From positions 24,820,676 to 24,884,675 of the forward strand of contig OW121768.1 of assembly GCA_933228765.1 (NCBI GenBank): 64,000 nt of DNA, read 5' to 3'. The first letter of the stretch is position 1. Each line of letters opens with the position of its first letter. Origin of the DNA: Miltochrista miniata (lineage: Eukaryota > Arthropoda > Insecta > Lepidoptera > Erebidae). The position numbers were made by a program, and so were the translations under genes. The notes beneath the pieces were generated by a model. The model made no database searches. It was not told the DNA's origin and saw only the letters and a program-made list of their open reading frames with translations. Positions 29,990-40,101 of this stretch are shown one piece after another.

Positions 29990-30420
29990 TTGAAGTAAAC
30001 CTTCTTTTCCTTTGACGGCATCAAATGTTATATTAATATCATTCATTCGAATTTTGAATAGATTTCTTTTCACATTCATTTCAAAATTCAAATAGTAAAC
30101 GTCACGTCCGTCAGAAAAAAAATCTGAGTTACTCCCTAGTCGCGCCTAAAGAAGTTTTACATACATACATACATATGGTCACGCCTTTATCCCCGAAGGG
30201 GTAGGCAGAGGCATATTATATGCCCACATTTCACCTTTTTGTATAATTTGTCCCACGTAATAGGTGGTGAGCCGTATTGCCGTGTTTAAATGGACAGGCG
30301 CAGGTTGTGACTACCTGCTGTTGAAATAAAGCCTTCAACTTAGCTTAACGACTGCCATTTTACTGGCAACCGGGACCAACGGCTTAACAAATAACGGCTT
30401 TAAAGAAGTTTTACTTCAAA
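29990..30420. mobile_element. MITE with TTGAAGTAAAACTTCTTT ends, split by SINE-5S
   Basis: The left end TTGAAGTAAACCTTCTTT and the right end AAAGAAGTTTTACTTCAA (30402-30419) are inverted. The interior (TTGACGGCATCAAATGTTAT, CGTCAGAAAAAAA, CTGAGTTACT) matches the second copy at 36809-37005. Confidence 0.75.
30161..30400 (-). mobile_element. SINE-5S with 14-bp TSD in a MITE
   Basis: The insert is flanked by TAAAGAAGTTTTAC (30147-30160 and 30401-30414). It starts with an ATAC run and CCCCGAAGGGGTAGGCAGAG and ends at GGACCAACGGCTTAAC, so the 5S-like head was lost by 5' truncation. Duplication length and truncation fit target-primed reverse transcription. Confidence 0.9.
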
Positions 30421-30920
30421 AATATACATTATGTATATTTAAATTTGCGTAGAAACTAAATTCAATCTGTATGTTCTACTTCTTATCTTGTGTGCTCAGC
30501 TAGTATTGACAGGTGCGCACGCGCCGCCGTTTTACGCGACAACACGCGCACTTGAGTAAACAGTCATACGTCAAATACACCAGGCAATACAACCAGTTGT
30601 TATGGCACATCCAACTGAAAAACATTTATTCGAAAACAATAATTTTATTTACTACATTATGTAAATAGTTCATTTGAGTCAAGTTATGTATATGCCATCA
30701 AAAACAAAACTTGTAAAAATCCAAGACTCGCAACTCAGTTCTCCTATCGTTAAAAGTACGTTTTTTCGTTAAAATTACTGAAATTTGAGTAATACCAAGT
30801 CTAAGTAAATAATCAACATATAAAATCTTTAATGTTTTAAATAAGAAAATGAATTGACTTGGCCAAGAAAGTTTTGATGATCGGTCAGTCAGTGAATGAG
30901 TGACTGCGAATTTTTAAGGA
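30421..30920. other. Unassigned AT-rich DNA
   Basis: No repeat or exon signal recognised. Confidence 0.4.
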
Positions 30921-30933
30921 ACTTTGACTACCT

Positions 30934-31111
30934 TTTTTTTTTTGTTTAACGTGAGGGTAAATCCTCACGGATGTCATGCCGGACTCCTACCGACCAAAAA
31001 ACCTCACGTCACGCCCAACAGCCTGTGGTTGGGAGCCCCGGGGAAGCCCTCGGAAGGATGTCCCAGAACTCCCAACAGACCCACGGCCGCCACTGCGGCC
31101 TCGCCCAGGAC
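30934..31111 (-). repeat. Rep-A with 9-bp TSD
   Basis: TGACTACCT lies at 30925-30933 and again at 31112-31120. On the minus strand the insert runs from CTGGGCGAGGCCGCAGTGG to CCCTCACGTTAAAC and poly-A. The open frame seen on the plus strand here is an artefact of this repeat. Confidence 0.85.
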
Positions 31112-31435
31112 TGACTACCTAGTTAAAATTCTTAAAAGTACTGGTTCAAACTAAACGAAATTTGAAATATGCCGTATTTATACGAAACTTGCTTAGTTAT
31201 TGAAATTTCAAACTTCTAGTTTTATCCACAAATAAGTTCGGAAGGGTCGAAAATGGCCTGAGTCTGAGTGAGTTCGCGAAACAATTCCCAGTGCCACTAT
31301 TGCTCGACAGATTTTCAGAAGCAAAACGCAAGAATTTTTAACCAGTATTTGTTTAAAGTCATTCTCTTCCCGCTACAGCTTTCAAATTTAGACTAAATGT
31401 GTCAGCCCTGGTCTAAATCATAATTGTAAAGCGCT
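31112..31435. other. Unassigned DNA
   Basis: No recognisable feature. Confidence 0.4.
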
Positions 31436-31437
31436 AC

Positions 31438-31565
31438 GGAAGTATTGCCGTTATCCCCGAAGGGGTAGGCAGAGTCATACTATACGCTCTCATTTCACCT
31501 TTTTGTTAGACGTAATAGGTGATGAGCCCATTGCCGTGTTGAAATAGACAAGCACTTTATGACGT
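31438..31565 (-). mobile_element. SINE-5S 3' fragment
   Basis: CCCCGAAGGGGTAGGCAGAG, CATTTCACCTTTTTG, CGTAATAGGTGATGAGCC and GCCGTGTTGAAATAGACA are the inverse of the SINE-5S 3' part. Confidence 0.65.
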
Positions 31566-31824
31566 ATTAGGTGAATATAAATTAATTTTCTCAAGTGTCG
31601 ACACCATTATATAAAGTGTTATTGTTTTACGATATTTCATTAAATTGTGTGGTGAAAGCGTGATAGCGGCGCGTCACGACCGAGGGTTACAAATAAACCG
31701 TGTTAAACGCCACAGTGTCTATTAGATACAATAATTGGATAAGGACGTCATTAGAATATACGTCATGAGGCGACTCCCACGCATTTTAACATTTTTACTA
31801 TAGAATCTATCAATCAATGAAGCG

Positions 31825-32212
31825 CTCGTGGCCCCGCGGGCTCAGTGTTCTGTAAACGATCACTGCAGTAAGCAACTTTCACTATGGCCGGTCCATGGAT
31901 GGGTGACCATCCATGTGATCACTTTGTGACATTTATTTGAGCGTTTCCGTGCTTCGGAAGGCACGTTAAGCCGTTGGTCCCGGTTGCCAGCGAAATGGCA
32001 GTCGTTAAGCTGAGTTGAAGGCTTTATTTCAACAGCAGGCAGTCACAACCTGCGCCTGTCCATTTAAACACGGCAATACGGCTCACCACCTATTACGTGG
32101 GACAAATTATACAAAGGTGAAATGTGGGCATATAATATGCCTCTGCCTACCCCTTCGGGATAAAGGCGTGACCATATGTATGTATGTATATGTATGTATA
32201 TGTATGACCATA
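31825..32212 (+). mobile_element. SINE-5S, full-length with 11-bp TSD
   Basis: It starts with a GC-rich leader (CGTGGCCCCGCGGGCTCAG). The 5S-like box CGATCACTGCAGTAAGCAAC and GGTCCATGGATGGGTGACC follow, then the shared body and a TATGTATG tail. CTATCAATCAA occurs at 31807-31817 and 32213-32223. This is the best reference copy of the family. Confidence 0.85.
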
Positions 32213-32213
32213 C

Positions 32214-32394
32214 TATCAATCAAATCAGTCAATGGCAGTCCACTGCTGAGACGTGGGTCTGTCCACGTCTCTCCCAATTTACACCAGAACACACAGTTCT
32301 GGGCCAGATGCAGTCAGTCCCTGCCTGTGCCCTTTTCTAGGTCATCGGTCCATTTGGTGGGTGGCGATCCTACCTTTGTAGAGTCGCAGTTGAT
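32214..32394 (-). mobile_element. LINE-R (RTE-like) 3' end
   Basis: CAATCAAATCAGTCAATGG, CGTCTCTCCCAATTT and CTAGGTCATCGGTCCATTTG are the inverse of the RTE-like C-terminus and its ATTG-rich tail. It is degenerate. Confidence 0.6.
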
Positions 32395-32637
32395 TATTGA
32401 TACTGTTGATTGATGGCACTTGATGGAACCTGCTACACATATTGAAAACTTCACTTGTACTGTTCCACAACGTTTATTATTGTAATACCTAACCGGTTTC
32501 GCCTTTCGGCATTCTCAAAGGCTATTTAGTTATTTAGTTTAGATCATAATTACACTTCGAATAATATAAAGAATGAAGAAACCGGTTAGGTATTACAATA
32601 ATAAATGTTGTGGAACAGTACAAGTGAAGTTTTCAAT
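32395..32637. mobile_element. Palindromic insertion with 60-bp inverted arms
   Basis: The arms 32441-32500 and 32578-32637 are inverse with one mismatch. They start ATTGAAAACTTCACTTGTAC, with a 77-bp spacer. The 14-bp direct repeat GAGTCGCAGTTGAT lies at 32381-32394 and 32638-32651, outside the insert. It may be a long-TIR MITE that interrupted LINE-R. The 46 bp before the left arm are unexplained. Confidence 0.65.
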
Positions 32638-32841
32638 GAGTCGCAGTTGATGTTATGGGGTAAGCAGTAAACATTTTACTAATAATTAAATTTTGGCACT
32701 TCCCACTTGCTATAGAGGCGGTTATATAAAACTAACTTTCATTTAGGAAAACAAGGTTCTGTGTATTTCTATAAAAATCTATTCCGCAAGTGAGTGCAAA
32801 GCAGAAAATTCGTGAAAGTGTGTCATCATGATTATAACAAA

Positions 32842-33054
32842 CTAGCTGATGCCCGCAGCTTCACCCGCGTAAAATTTGTTCCCGTGGGAACTTATTCCAA
32901 AAGTATTTAAAAAGTAACCTATGTGTTATTCCAGACTATAATGTATCTCTGTGCCAAATTTCAGCTCGATCCGTTTAGCGGTTTGAGCGTGAAAGAGTAA
33001 CAAACATCCACACTCAAAAACTTTCGCATTTATAATATTAGTAAGAAGCAAGAT
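32842..33054 (-). mobile_element. Hel-b Helitron
   Basis: The inverted end CTAGCTGATGCCCGCAGCTT is preceded by A. The body has GCGGTTTGAGCGTGAAAGAG and the 5' end TTAGTAAGAAGCAAGA. Its distal end was used as the target by LINE-J. Confidence 0.85.
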
Positions 33055-33426
33055 GCTTTTACAACAGGCTACCAGACGAAATTAAAAGTATGTCCCTTAA
33101 TAAGTTTAAAAGATCTGTTAAAAGTAAATTGTACTGCAGGGGCTACTATACAATCAATGATTATTTATTGGATAAGGAAGCCTGGAAATGACCTGCTCTG
33201 CTGGATTCTCAAAAAATTGTTAAAATGCATAGTTTTCAGATTCTTTAAAATTGTAAATAGAGCAAAAAAAAGAACAACCCGCTGAGTTTCTTGCCAGTTC
33301 TTCTCAGGTGGGTCGCGTTGTGAACTGGTGGTAGAGTTTTGCTTTATATTCTGGACGTTTTACAAGCGCATCTGTATAATGCCTATGTGAAATAAATATA
33401 ATTTTGATTTTGATTTTTGATTTTGA
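33055..33426 (+). mobile_element. LINE-J 3' end with 16-bp TSD
   Basis: TAGTAAGAAGCAAGAT at 33039-33054 and TAGTAAGAAGTAAGAT at 33427-33442 flank the insert. It encodes the last 44 residues of the polyprotein, then a 3' UTR (GTTCTTCTCAGGTGGGTCGC, ACAAGCGCATCTGTATAATG) and a TTTTGATTTTGATT tail. Confidence 0.9.
33057..33191 (+). pseudogene. LINE-J polyprotein C-terminal fragment
   Basis: The frame reads F-Y-N-R-L-P-D-E-I-K-S-M-S-L-N-K-F-K-R, then Y-Y-T-I-N-D-Y-L-L-D-K-E-A-W-K, and stops at TGA 33189-33191. The Y-Y-x-I-x-D-Y-L-x-D-x-x-A-W end is one I recall from Jockey-like lepidopteran LINEs. It is open but only a stump, left by 5' truncation. Confidence 0.75.
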
Positions 33427-33442
33427 TAGTAAGAAGTAAGAT

Positions 33443-33760
33443 TACACATGGTAAAATCGATGAATGTAAAATGTGAGAAATCAAGTTACTCATTAGCTTA
33501 TCCGTCTATAATTTGAGTATCATCGCCAAGTCTTCGACACAAAATAAGTAAATATTACAAACTGTTATTCCTTACAATCGCAAAATATCATGTAATAGTG
33601 CTTACAATGTAGTATTACATTGTGACACTATGCAATCTTTTGATAACGGTGCGCCAGCGCAGACGACACTGCACTTGTTCTGTACCGTATTCGGTACCGT
33701 AAGAGTACAGTCACGAACCAATATGTAAAGCATGTACCACAAAGGATCACTTGTATTGGA
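33443..33760. other. Unassigned DNA
   Basis: No recognisable feature. Confidence 0.4.
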
Positions 33761-33762
33761 AA

Positions 33763-33982
33763 CTAGAGGACGTCACGCGGTTTTACCCGCGTAGCTGCCG
33801 TTCCCGTGGGAATACGGGAATAAAATATAGCCTATGTTCACCGGGGCGAGCGTGGCTTCCCAATAGTAAAAGAATTTTTAAAATCGGTCCAGTAGTTTCG
33901 GAGCCTATTCGATGCAAACAAACAAACATACAAACATACAAACAAACAATCAAATCGTTCCTCTTTATAATATTAGTATAGA
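33763..33982 (-). mobile_element. Hel-a Helitron
   Basis: Inverted CTAGAGGACGTCACGCGG starts it and TTATAATATTAGTATAGA ends it. Outer bases are A and T, as for A^T insertion. The stem ACGCGG..CCGCGT is intact. An internal ACAAACATACAAACATACAA expansion makes it longer than sister copies. Confidence 0.9.
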
Positions 33983-33989
33983 TATGTAA

Positions 33990-34770
33990 GATTTTATTCA
34001 GAAAAATATTTGGCAGCATTTCCCCTTTAATTAGCTGTACTTATTGGCTGAGAACGATAGTTGCAATCTCTTGAATGAGTCAAACTTTAAAAAATTGACG
34101 GAAGAAAACTATATGAGGTCCCAAGCCTCTATATTTCTTTACATTCTTGTTTTTGTCGCTGAGCTGACCTTTAAAATAGTTCTAAAAAGATGGACGGGAC
34201 TAAAGTTTATACAAAAGTTGTATCCTACACTACCCACTTCCCAAGGAATTAAAATGATAATAATAATTGGAAATATTGGTTTTTCATCTCCACAATGGTG
34301 TATGTATATGTATGTCGAGTAACGTCGATGGTGCTGATTTCACGTATCTACTAGGACAGCCGCCGTTTTGTCCTTTTGGGAATAAATTTCATGAGAGTGG
34401 TTTTGTTTGCAGCGAATACCGTCTTGCCTGCCGCCTAAGTTCGACCTTCCTACCTCCACCAGGCCTCCACAAAAAGAGGTACTTGTAGAGGGCGATAAGT
34501 GTACTAATGTATGTATGTGTGTGTGTGTGTGTGTGTGTAGTGGACGTTAAATAGTACAAAAATGGACAAGGTGAAGGATAAAGATGTTACGCACGGATGA
34601 TTATGAATATATGATATAACCATCATTGTTTAATTTTAAGACCTTTTGAAATTAGTTATTTTATATGCGTAAAAACTCTATTGTTTTTATAATCCGCTGA
34701 GGGAATACCCGATTGTTGGTGTAGCGATAATCGAAACCGGTAGCGATTATTGAGAATGATGATTGAGTGT
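33990..34770. other. Unassigned DNA with a GT microsatellite
   Basis: A TATGTATG plus (GT)n run lies at about 34509-34540. The open frames at 34044-34322 and 34267-34488 have no recognised motif. Confidence 0.4.
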
Positions 34771-34774
34771 ATGA

Positions 34775-35010
34775 GGTGATTCGCGCTGTTGTCCCTACTG
34801 ACGTGATGAAAAGGACAGGGGCAGACTATCATTAACTGCTGTTTAAACTGCCCAGAGGTCCTTCATCTTAGCTTAACGAATACCATTTTACTGGCAACCG
34901 ACATCGGCAAATGTCTAACGTGCTTACCTTTTGAAGCTCCGAAATGGAAAGGCCAGAAACATAATATGCCTAACGCTGTGATCCTTTACAGAACACTGAA
35001 ATTCTGCTAT
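34775..35010 (-). mobile_element. SINE-5S, decayed copy
   Basis: TAACTGCTGTTTAAACTG, CTTAGCTTAACGAATACCAT, TACTGGCAACCGACATCGG and GTGATCCTTTACAGAACACTG keep the inverse SINE-5S order with many substitutions and indels. Confidence 0.55.
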
Positions 35011-35029
35011 GGGAGCGTCAAAATTAGCT

Positions 35030-35165
35030 ACTTCTGGGACATCCTTCCGAGGGCTTCCCCGGGGCTCCCAACCACAGGCTGTTGGGCGTGACGTGAGATT
35101 TTTTAGTCGGTAGGAGTCCGGCATAACATCCATGAGGATTTTCCCTCACGTTAAAGAAAAAAAAA
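35030..35165 (+). repeat. Rep-A with 15-bp TSD
   Basis: GCGTCAAAATTAGCT (35015-35029) and GCGTCATAATTAGCT (35166-35180) flank a copy that starts at ACTTCTGGGACATCCTTCC. It ends CCTCACGTTAAAG and poly-A. Confidence 0.85.
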
Positions 35166-35189
35166 GCGTCATAATTAGCTTTGGGTGAA

Positions 35190-35475
35190 TTAAAAAATAG
35201 TTTTCACAAGGACTGAGATGTTATTAGTGACATAATAATTACCAAAATAATCATGTAGAGTGTACATATTAATGCTCGTGACTGTACCATACTCGTTCGT
35301 TGACATACGTTGTTACATAATGTAGCAAATTTAACACAATACATATATCGATAGTGGAATGAGCAGTTGATACGCGAATCTTCACGAGAGAGATTCTAGT
35401 GAATATTATCTATGCTAGGTTCGTGCGTTGATCAGTTTAAGATACCTACCACTTTTTACATCACTTATAATATAA
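35190..35475. other. Unassigned AT-rich DNA
   Basis: No recognisable feature. Confidence 0.4.
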
Positions 35476-35477
35476 GT

Positions 35478-35600
35478 GCAGTTGGCAGACAAGCATATAG
35501 ACCATCTCATCGATTTCTATAAGGTGGGCTATGAGCAGAAGTGCTGCACTCGTGCTGCTGGCCTGAGGACAAACCTCAAGCGCGGATTCCTCTTTGAAGG
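35478..35600 (-). mobile_element. LINE-D tail, diverged
   Basis: GTTGGCAGACAAGCATATAG, GTGCTGCACTCGTGCTGCTG and CCTGAGGAC follow the LINE-D 3' order with many changes. Confidence 0.4.
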
Positions 35601-36000
35601 CAGTTCTTTCTGGTAATCGCTATATCAATTTTATACTGTCTAGACTAGAATCTTCAATCATGAGAGTCTCTAAAGTAAAAAGACGAGCGTATAGTTAGTC
35701 ACATACAAAAGTCATTGGACGTCATACAAAGATATTTTGATAACAAAGGTTTTTGAGATAACTGCGGTATAGGACACGAGATATTCATTAAGCCGGGATT
35801 ATCTATATCAAATGTACCGTCTGTCTGTGCCAATCTGGACCTTGAATGTTTTGTTTGTGTTTATTGAGAAGCTTCCGCCTTCGACAGTTCAATTATATCT
35901 ATCTAGCTCGGCTGTCATCTTGCAAACTAACATTGTATGTGTGTGGATTTAGTCGGATCCAATACGGTTTTTCATTCGAGGGGTTTTTCACATGAAAAAT
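35601..36000. other. Unassigned DNA
   Basis: No recognisable feature. Confidence 0.4.
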
Positions 36001-36002
36001 GC

Positions 36003-36175
36003 GTAGAGACCGTTGGCTCAGCATTCCATGGATTCACCGTGCGGGTGCCGAGTCTATAGCGTGGTACAGATGAAAAGAATGTTTGGATGTCTGGGACTTG
36101 CGACCCATTTGAGTAGGTTTAGTGTGGCCACCTTTAAGACGCGTCAGCGCTCACCTTCCACCGTTCATTATGTTG
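36003..36175 (+). repeat. Unnamed repeat pair, copy 1
   Basis: GGCTCAGCATTCCATGGATT, GTGCGGGTGCCGAGT and GTCTGGGACTTGCGACC recur in order at 37148-37330. Confidence 0.5.
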
Positions 36176-36645
36176 CCTAAGCAGATTTGGATAGTCGTTT
36201 TGGGACAGAGCATACTGAAGCTCTTTGCCATCCTAGGTCTTTAAATAAGTTTTATAGGGGTGTAGCTGGAATTCCCCTTGCTCCTACTTCTACGGCATAG
36301 ATAGAGTTTAACCACTTAGCCATTTTTGGTCAACTCATTGGTCAAGTCAGGGTATTTATACATCTTCATAGCGTTCGAGCATATAATATGTATGTGTATA
36401 CACATGCTTATGTATATGCTCATCGGAATGCAAGTCTGCAGATATATTTAGTGTTTCCTCTCTGACATGTAAGATTTATAAATAGATAAAAAACGGTACT
36501 TTTATAATCCATCAACGCAATCTGTATCTGAGCTGTTACGTCTAGGACAGGGGGGAGGGGCGTGTGTGCTGGTGTAAACTTCACTTGAATGAGTGATGGA
36601 TTTAATTTTGGTTTTTGGAAACGTTTTACGACTTTTCTGTCTTTT
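36176..36645. other. Unassigned DNA
   Basis: No recognisable feature. The minus-strand frame 36420-36710 runs into Rep-A and is not a gene. Confidence 0.4.
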
Positions 36646-36650
36646 ACAAG

Positions 36651-36781
36651 CACTTGGCATCCTTCTAAGGGCTTACCCAGGGCTGCCGGCCGTAACCAGT
36701 GGTAGGGCACCGTCTGGATTTCTCAGTAAGAGTCCGGCATAGAATCCATGAACGATTTTCACACGTGAAAACAAAAAAAAA
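36651..36781 (+). repeat. Rep-A, CACGTGAAA-type variant
   Basis: GGCATCCTTCTAAGGGCTTA, AGTAAGAGTCCGGCATAG and TTTTCACACGTGAAAAC plus poly-A define a second Rep-A end type. It is also seen at 50035, 53740 and 60853. Confidence 0.65.
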
Positions 36782-36808
36782 GTGTGTGCGTGTAACCTTT
36801 ACGCGCAA

Positions 36809-37005
36809 TTGAAGTAAAACTTCTTTGCCATTGACGGCATCAAATGTTATATTAATATCATTCATGCGAGTATTGAATGTTATATTAAAAATAATATAAC
36901 ATTTAATACTCGCATAATAATTCAAAATTCAAATAGTAATCGTTACTTCCGTCAGAAAAAAATCTGAGTTACTGCCTAGTTGCGCCTAAAGAAATTTTAC
37001 TTCAA
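36809..37005. mobile_element. MITE with TTGAAGTAAAACTTCTTT ends, intact copy
   Basis: The inverted ends lie at 36809-36826 and 36988-37005. Inside, 36865-36914 is a 23-bp-arm hairpin (TGCGAGTATTGAATGTTATA and its inverse) that the copy at 29990 lacks. Confidence 0.75.
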
Positions 37006-37147
37006 AAACAACTGTTTGCTGATGCCCACGGCTACACCTGATCTCAGCATCTGTTTTCCATAGGATCTTTATTCCTGGGAAAACAAGTAGCCTACGTTTT
37101 AATCCAGCGTGGTTTCCAATCTGTCACGATATTATACCAGTTTATCG

Positions 37148-37330
37148 AAACGGGAGAGAGATCGTTTGTTCAGCATGCCATGGATGCACTGCGCGGGCGC
37201 CGGGTTCATAGCGTACAGAAGGTAACACTGTGAGGGTGTCTGGGACTTGCGACCAATTAAAGTATGATATTAAAGGAGGGGAGGGAGAGGAACCCATCTC
37301 ACACCCTTCATTCGTCAATCCTAACGTACA
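37148..37330 (+). repeat. Unnamed repeat pair, copy 2
   Basis: TTCAGCATGCCATGGATGCA, GCGCGGGCGCCGGGTTC and GTCTGGGACTTGCGACCAAT match 36003-36175. Confidence 0.5.
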
Positions 37331-37545
37331 ACAGTGCAGGATTACCGCAACTAATTGTAACGGAGGCATGACGACTTGAACTCCTCAGGAAAGGTTTGGA
37401 TGTAGGATAGGAAAAATACCTGTACCCATCAGATTGTTAATAATGAGCACTACTTCACTTAATAACGTGACTAATAAGTCGTCGACACGTGTTCGCCTAC
37501 ACACGAGACATCCTCAGGATGACAGCAAATGAAATTTAAAGGTTT

Positions 37546-37760
37546 GAGTCAGAACTCAACCGCAAGCGGCACTGCAGTCGCTGCAATGCCGCGACAGCAC
37601 CACTGGTCCCCATACATTCTATAAAAGTACTTATAGATTAGTATTAGAATTTAGAATACATTCCGAACTCGGCATCAGCCTCGCGACAGCATTCAGTACT
37701 GCGGGGCACTGTCGTCTTGCCGCCGCAACAGCAATGCTGCTGGCAGTCGAGTTCGGACTC
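37546..37760. mobile_element. Probable MITE, GAGTCCGAACTCGA ends
   Basis: GAGTCAGAACTCAACCGCAA on the left and GCAGTCGAGTTCGGACTC on the right are inverted, with GC-rich interior repeats (GCACTGCAGTCGCTGCAATG). The copy at 57958-58081 has similar ends. Confidence 0.45.
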
Positions 37761-37763
37761 ATA

Positions 37764-37860
37764 CCAAAGATAATATACTATTATATTACATACAGATCGG
37801 CAACTCCCTGCCTCCCACTGAGTAAGCTTCCCCATCCCCCCACCAAAGTTGATGTGTCTA
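37764..37860 (+). repeat. Unnamed repeat pair, copy 2
   Basis: AGATAATATACTATTATATT and ACAGATCGGCAACTCCCTG match 29497-29545. Confidence 0.4.
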
Positions 37861-37864
37861 TTGC

Positions 37865-38665
37865 CGTGTCAGTACTTGAGAGAGTGTCACCACAGATTAC
37901 TAAATAGTTACTACGTTGTCACTGCGTTGCATTACGTATTACTACCTACGTACTTTGTGCTATTGCTTTGGTTTAATTTGTGCTTAGCCGAGGGTAGATT
38001 AGAAAAAAAAGTATCTACATACATGAGATTGGGTTCTGTTCCTTATTATTTTGTTTCCATAGCTAGTGTCCCTAGTACACTCACACACACATTCAAGCTT
38101 GATTCAAGCATTCACATTACGTGTATATTAGTGTGGGTGAAAACGAACATTTCTGTATGGAGTTACCGTTTAAGTATGTTTATGGGGGCAAGCGCTCACC
38201 TTTACCAACATACATCTCATAAAATCTAATATTAATTTAGTTTTATCTATTGACGATAAATAGTTGTGAAGCGTCCATTGAGCGCATTAAGTACAGTAAT
38301 CAATACTGTAATGTGCTGTTAGGTTAATAGATGTGGTTATGAGCGGGGCGCCATGTGTTGATGGCTTGTATCCGATGGGAAAGTAGTGTTGTGATTATGT
38401 TGAAAATTCTATTACCAGAAAATTATACCGAAGCTTCGACCAAGTAATAGATAGTATAGACGGGCCAACGTCATACATTACGAACTTAAAAAGTGAGACT
38501 AGTTCACACACAAAGATATTGCAGCAAAATTAGAACATACGAGTGAAAAGTAATTTCCGATTCTTTTTTTTGAATTTAGGGTAAGAAAGAAAAAGCTTTT
38601 TATTATACTTAATAAAAAAAATACATTATAAAAAAAAAATAAAAAAAAAATACACTAAAAGTAGA
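37865..38665. other. Unassigned DNA
   Basis: A 126-codon open frame at 37849-38229 has no recognised motif, no splice context and AT-driven composition. It is not called as a gene. Confidence 0.4.
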
Positions 38666-38670
38666 ATAAC

Positions 38671-38738
38671 GGCCACCTCTCAGCGTAATGCTGTCCACCT
38701 GCGTTACAGGCAGACAGTGCTGGTTTTCAGAGGTGGCC
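38671..38738. repeat. Hairpin with GGCCACCTCT ends
   Basis: GGCCACCTCT (38671-38680) is inverted at 38729-38738, around an imperfectly paired CAGCGTAATGCTG..GTTACAGGCAGACAG interior. Confidence 0.5.
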
Positions 38739-38744
38739 GGACGC

Positions 38745-39270
38745 AATTAGACAGGGGCAGCCTTAATTTTATATAAGTAAATATTCTAATCATAGATTTA
38801 GAATTATTTTTCGATACTAACGAAGTAATTTCTGCAGTCACATGAACAAATGACAAGCCTTTAACTTATTGCTTATTCTTTAAATGCAAGCTTACAAAAG
38901 AAAAACCAAATATACACAGGAAACAGGGAAGGAGAGAAAAACATGGAGTTGGTAAGTTCCTTGTATGGGATGGATGGTAGGGAAAATTCGGAATACGTCA
39001 GAGACAAATTTTTGAGTAAAAACAAAAAGTAAACTGCGCGGGTAGAATCCCGAGCGACTGTTAGTTATTAATAGTAAGTATGGAAAATAATCTATCCTTG
39101 CCCTACATTGTAAAGAAATAGTGATTAATATTTATCGACAGTGTCTAGAAATATCGTCTCTTGAAATTCAAATTAAGTTTCCACGCCCTTCAATGCTTCA
39201 AAGAAATTCAATGAAATTCGTATTTTGTATGTATATAAAACGATAGCAAAATGTATTATATTTACAGTTA
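38745..39270. other. Unassigned AT-rich DNA
   Basis: No recognisable feature. Confidence 0.4.
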
Positions 39271-39276
39271 ATTAGT

Positions 39277-39408
39277 ACAGTACAATTAAAAAAGTAAACT
39301 TGACACAGTTTTAGCTAGTACTACCACAGATAACGTAATATAATTCTTTGTAATACTACTCACGATACAGTACGATTAAAAAATACAGTTGACACAGTTT
39401 TAGATAGG
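39277..39408. repeat. Two direct repeats about 90 bp apart
   Basis: ACAGTACAATTAAAAAAGTA and ACAGTACGATTAAAAAATAC are each followed by TTGACACAGTTTTAG.TAG. Confidence 0.6.
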
Positions 39409-39429
39409 TATCTACTAAGGTGCTACGCT

Positions 39430-39505
39430 TGTCCTGGAACATCCTTCCGAGGGCTTACCCGGGACTCCCAAGCATAGGCTGTTGGGTGTAACGTGAGGTT
39501 TTAAG
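39430..39505 (+). repeat. Rep-A internal fragment
   Basis: GGAACATCCTTCCGAGGGCT and GGCTGTTGGGTGTAACGTGA are present without the 3' tail, so this copy is broken at its 3' side. Confidence 0.65.
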
Positions 39506-39704
39506 CTATTGCATAGCTTCTATCGCGGGCCTTGCGTGGAGACCGAATCCAGAAATTGTGTCACGAAAACGAGTCACACTCTCGGCTACCTTCGGCCACG
39601 TTCGTGTATCTCGTCTCGCACTTCATAAATTTTTTGTTTACGTCAATTATGAACTCTGCAGTCGTTATATATTATTATATTGTGTCAAATAATCCAAAAA
39701 TTGA

Positions 39705-39775
39705 TGCTTGTACCCAGAATCGATCTTGCGCCTTCTGCGTACCGATCCGCGTCTTAACCACTCGACCAAAGTTGA
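39705..39775 (-). repeat. tRNA-like SINE head or tRNA pseudogene
   Basis: On the minus strand TTTGGTCGAGTGGTTAAGAC and GCAAGATCGATTCTGGGTAC have A- and B-box-like sequences at tRNA spacing. The arms do not form a complete cloverleaf. Confidence 0.35.
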
Positions 39776-40101
39776 ATTAAGAGTGCTGGTCGAATTTAGA
39801 GTTCATAATGTGAAATGACAATTTCGATGCTGTCAATTACATTAGTTGCTGTCAATTTACTTCGTCTAAATAAAAATTCGACTATAGGTGTATAGGTATT
39901 CATCATCTATGTACAACAGTGAACTGTACTCGTATAATTTGTGTAAAAAGTGTTTTAACCCTTTCAGGACCGTAAGGTTATGAGACTTTATTCTATCATT
40001 TTAGCTATTTGTACCGACTCATTATGCTTGTAAAAAATAAATTTAAAAATCAAAACACATCTAAAAATTACGGTTTTTTTGGAATTTTTTGGGACAAATA
40101 T

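Noticed and set aside
30924..31154. 76-codon frame reading N-P-H-G-C-H-A-G-L-L-P
   Set aside because: It is the antisense reading of Rep-A. The same peptide recurs wherever Rep-A is inverted.
31840..31910. 5S rRNA gene
   Set aside because: Only the internal promoter part resembles 5S. It is followed by a SINE body, poor tail and TSD, so it is a SINE head.
35478..35600. Independent gene fragment
   Set aside because: The order of short matches fits a diverged LINE-D tail better.
37849..38229. 126-codon open frame on the plus strand
   Set aside because: It has no recognisable domain, no splice or poly-A context, and Tyr/Leu/Ser-rich composition typical of chance in this DNA.
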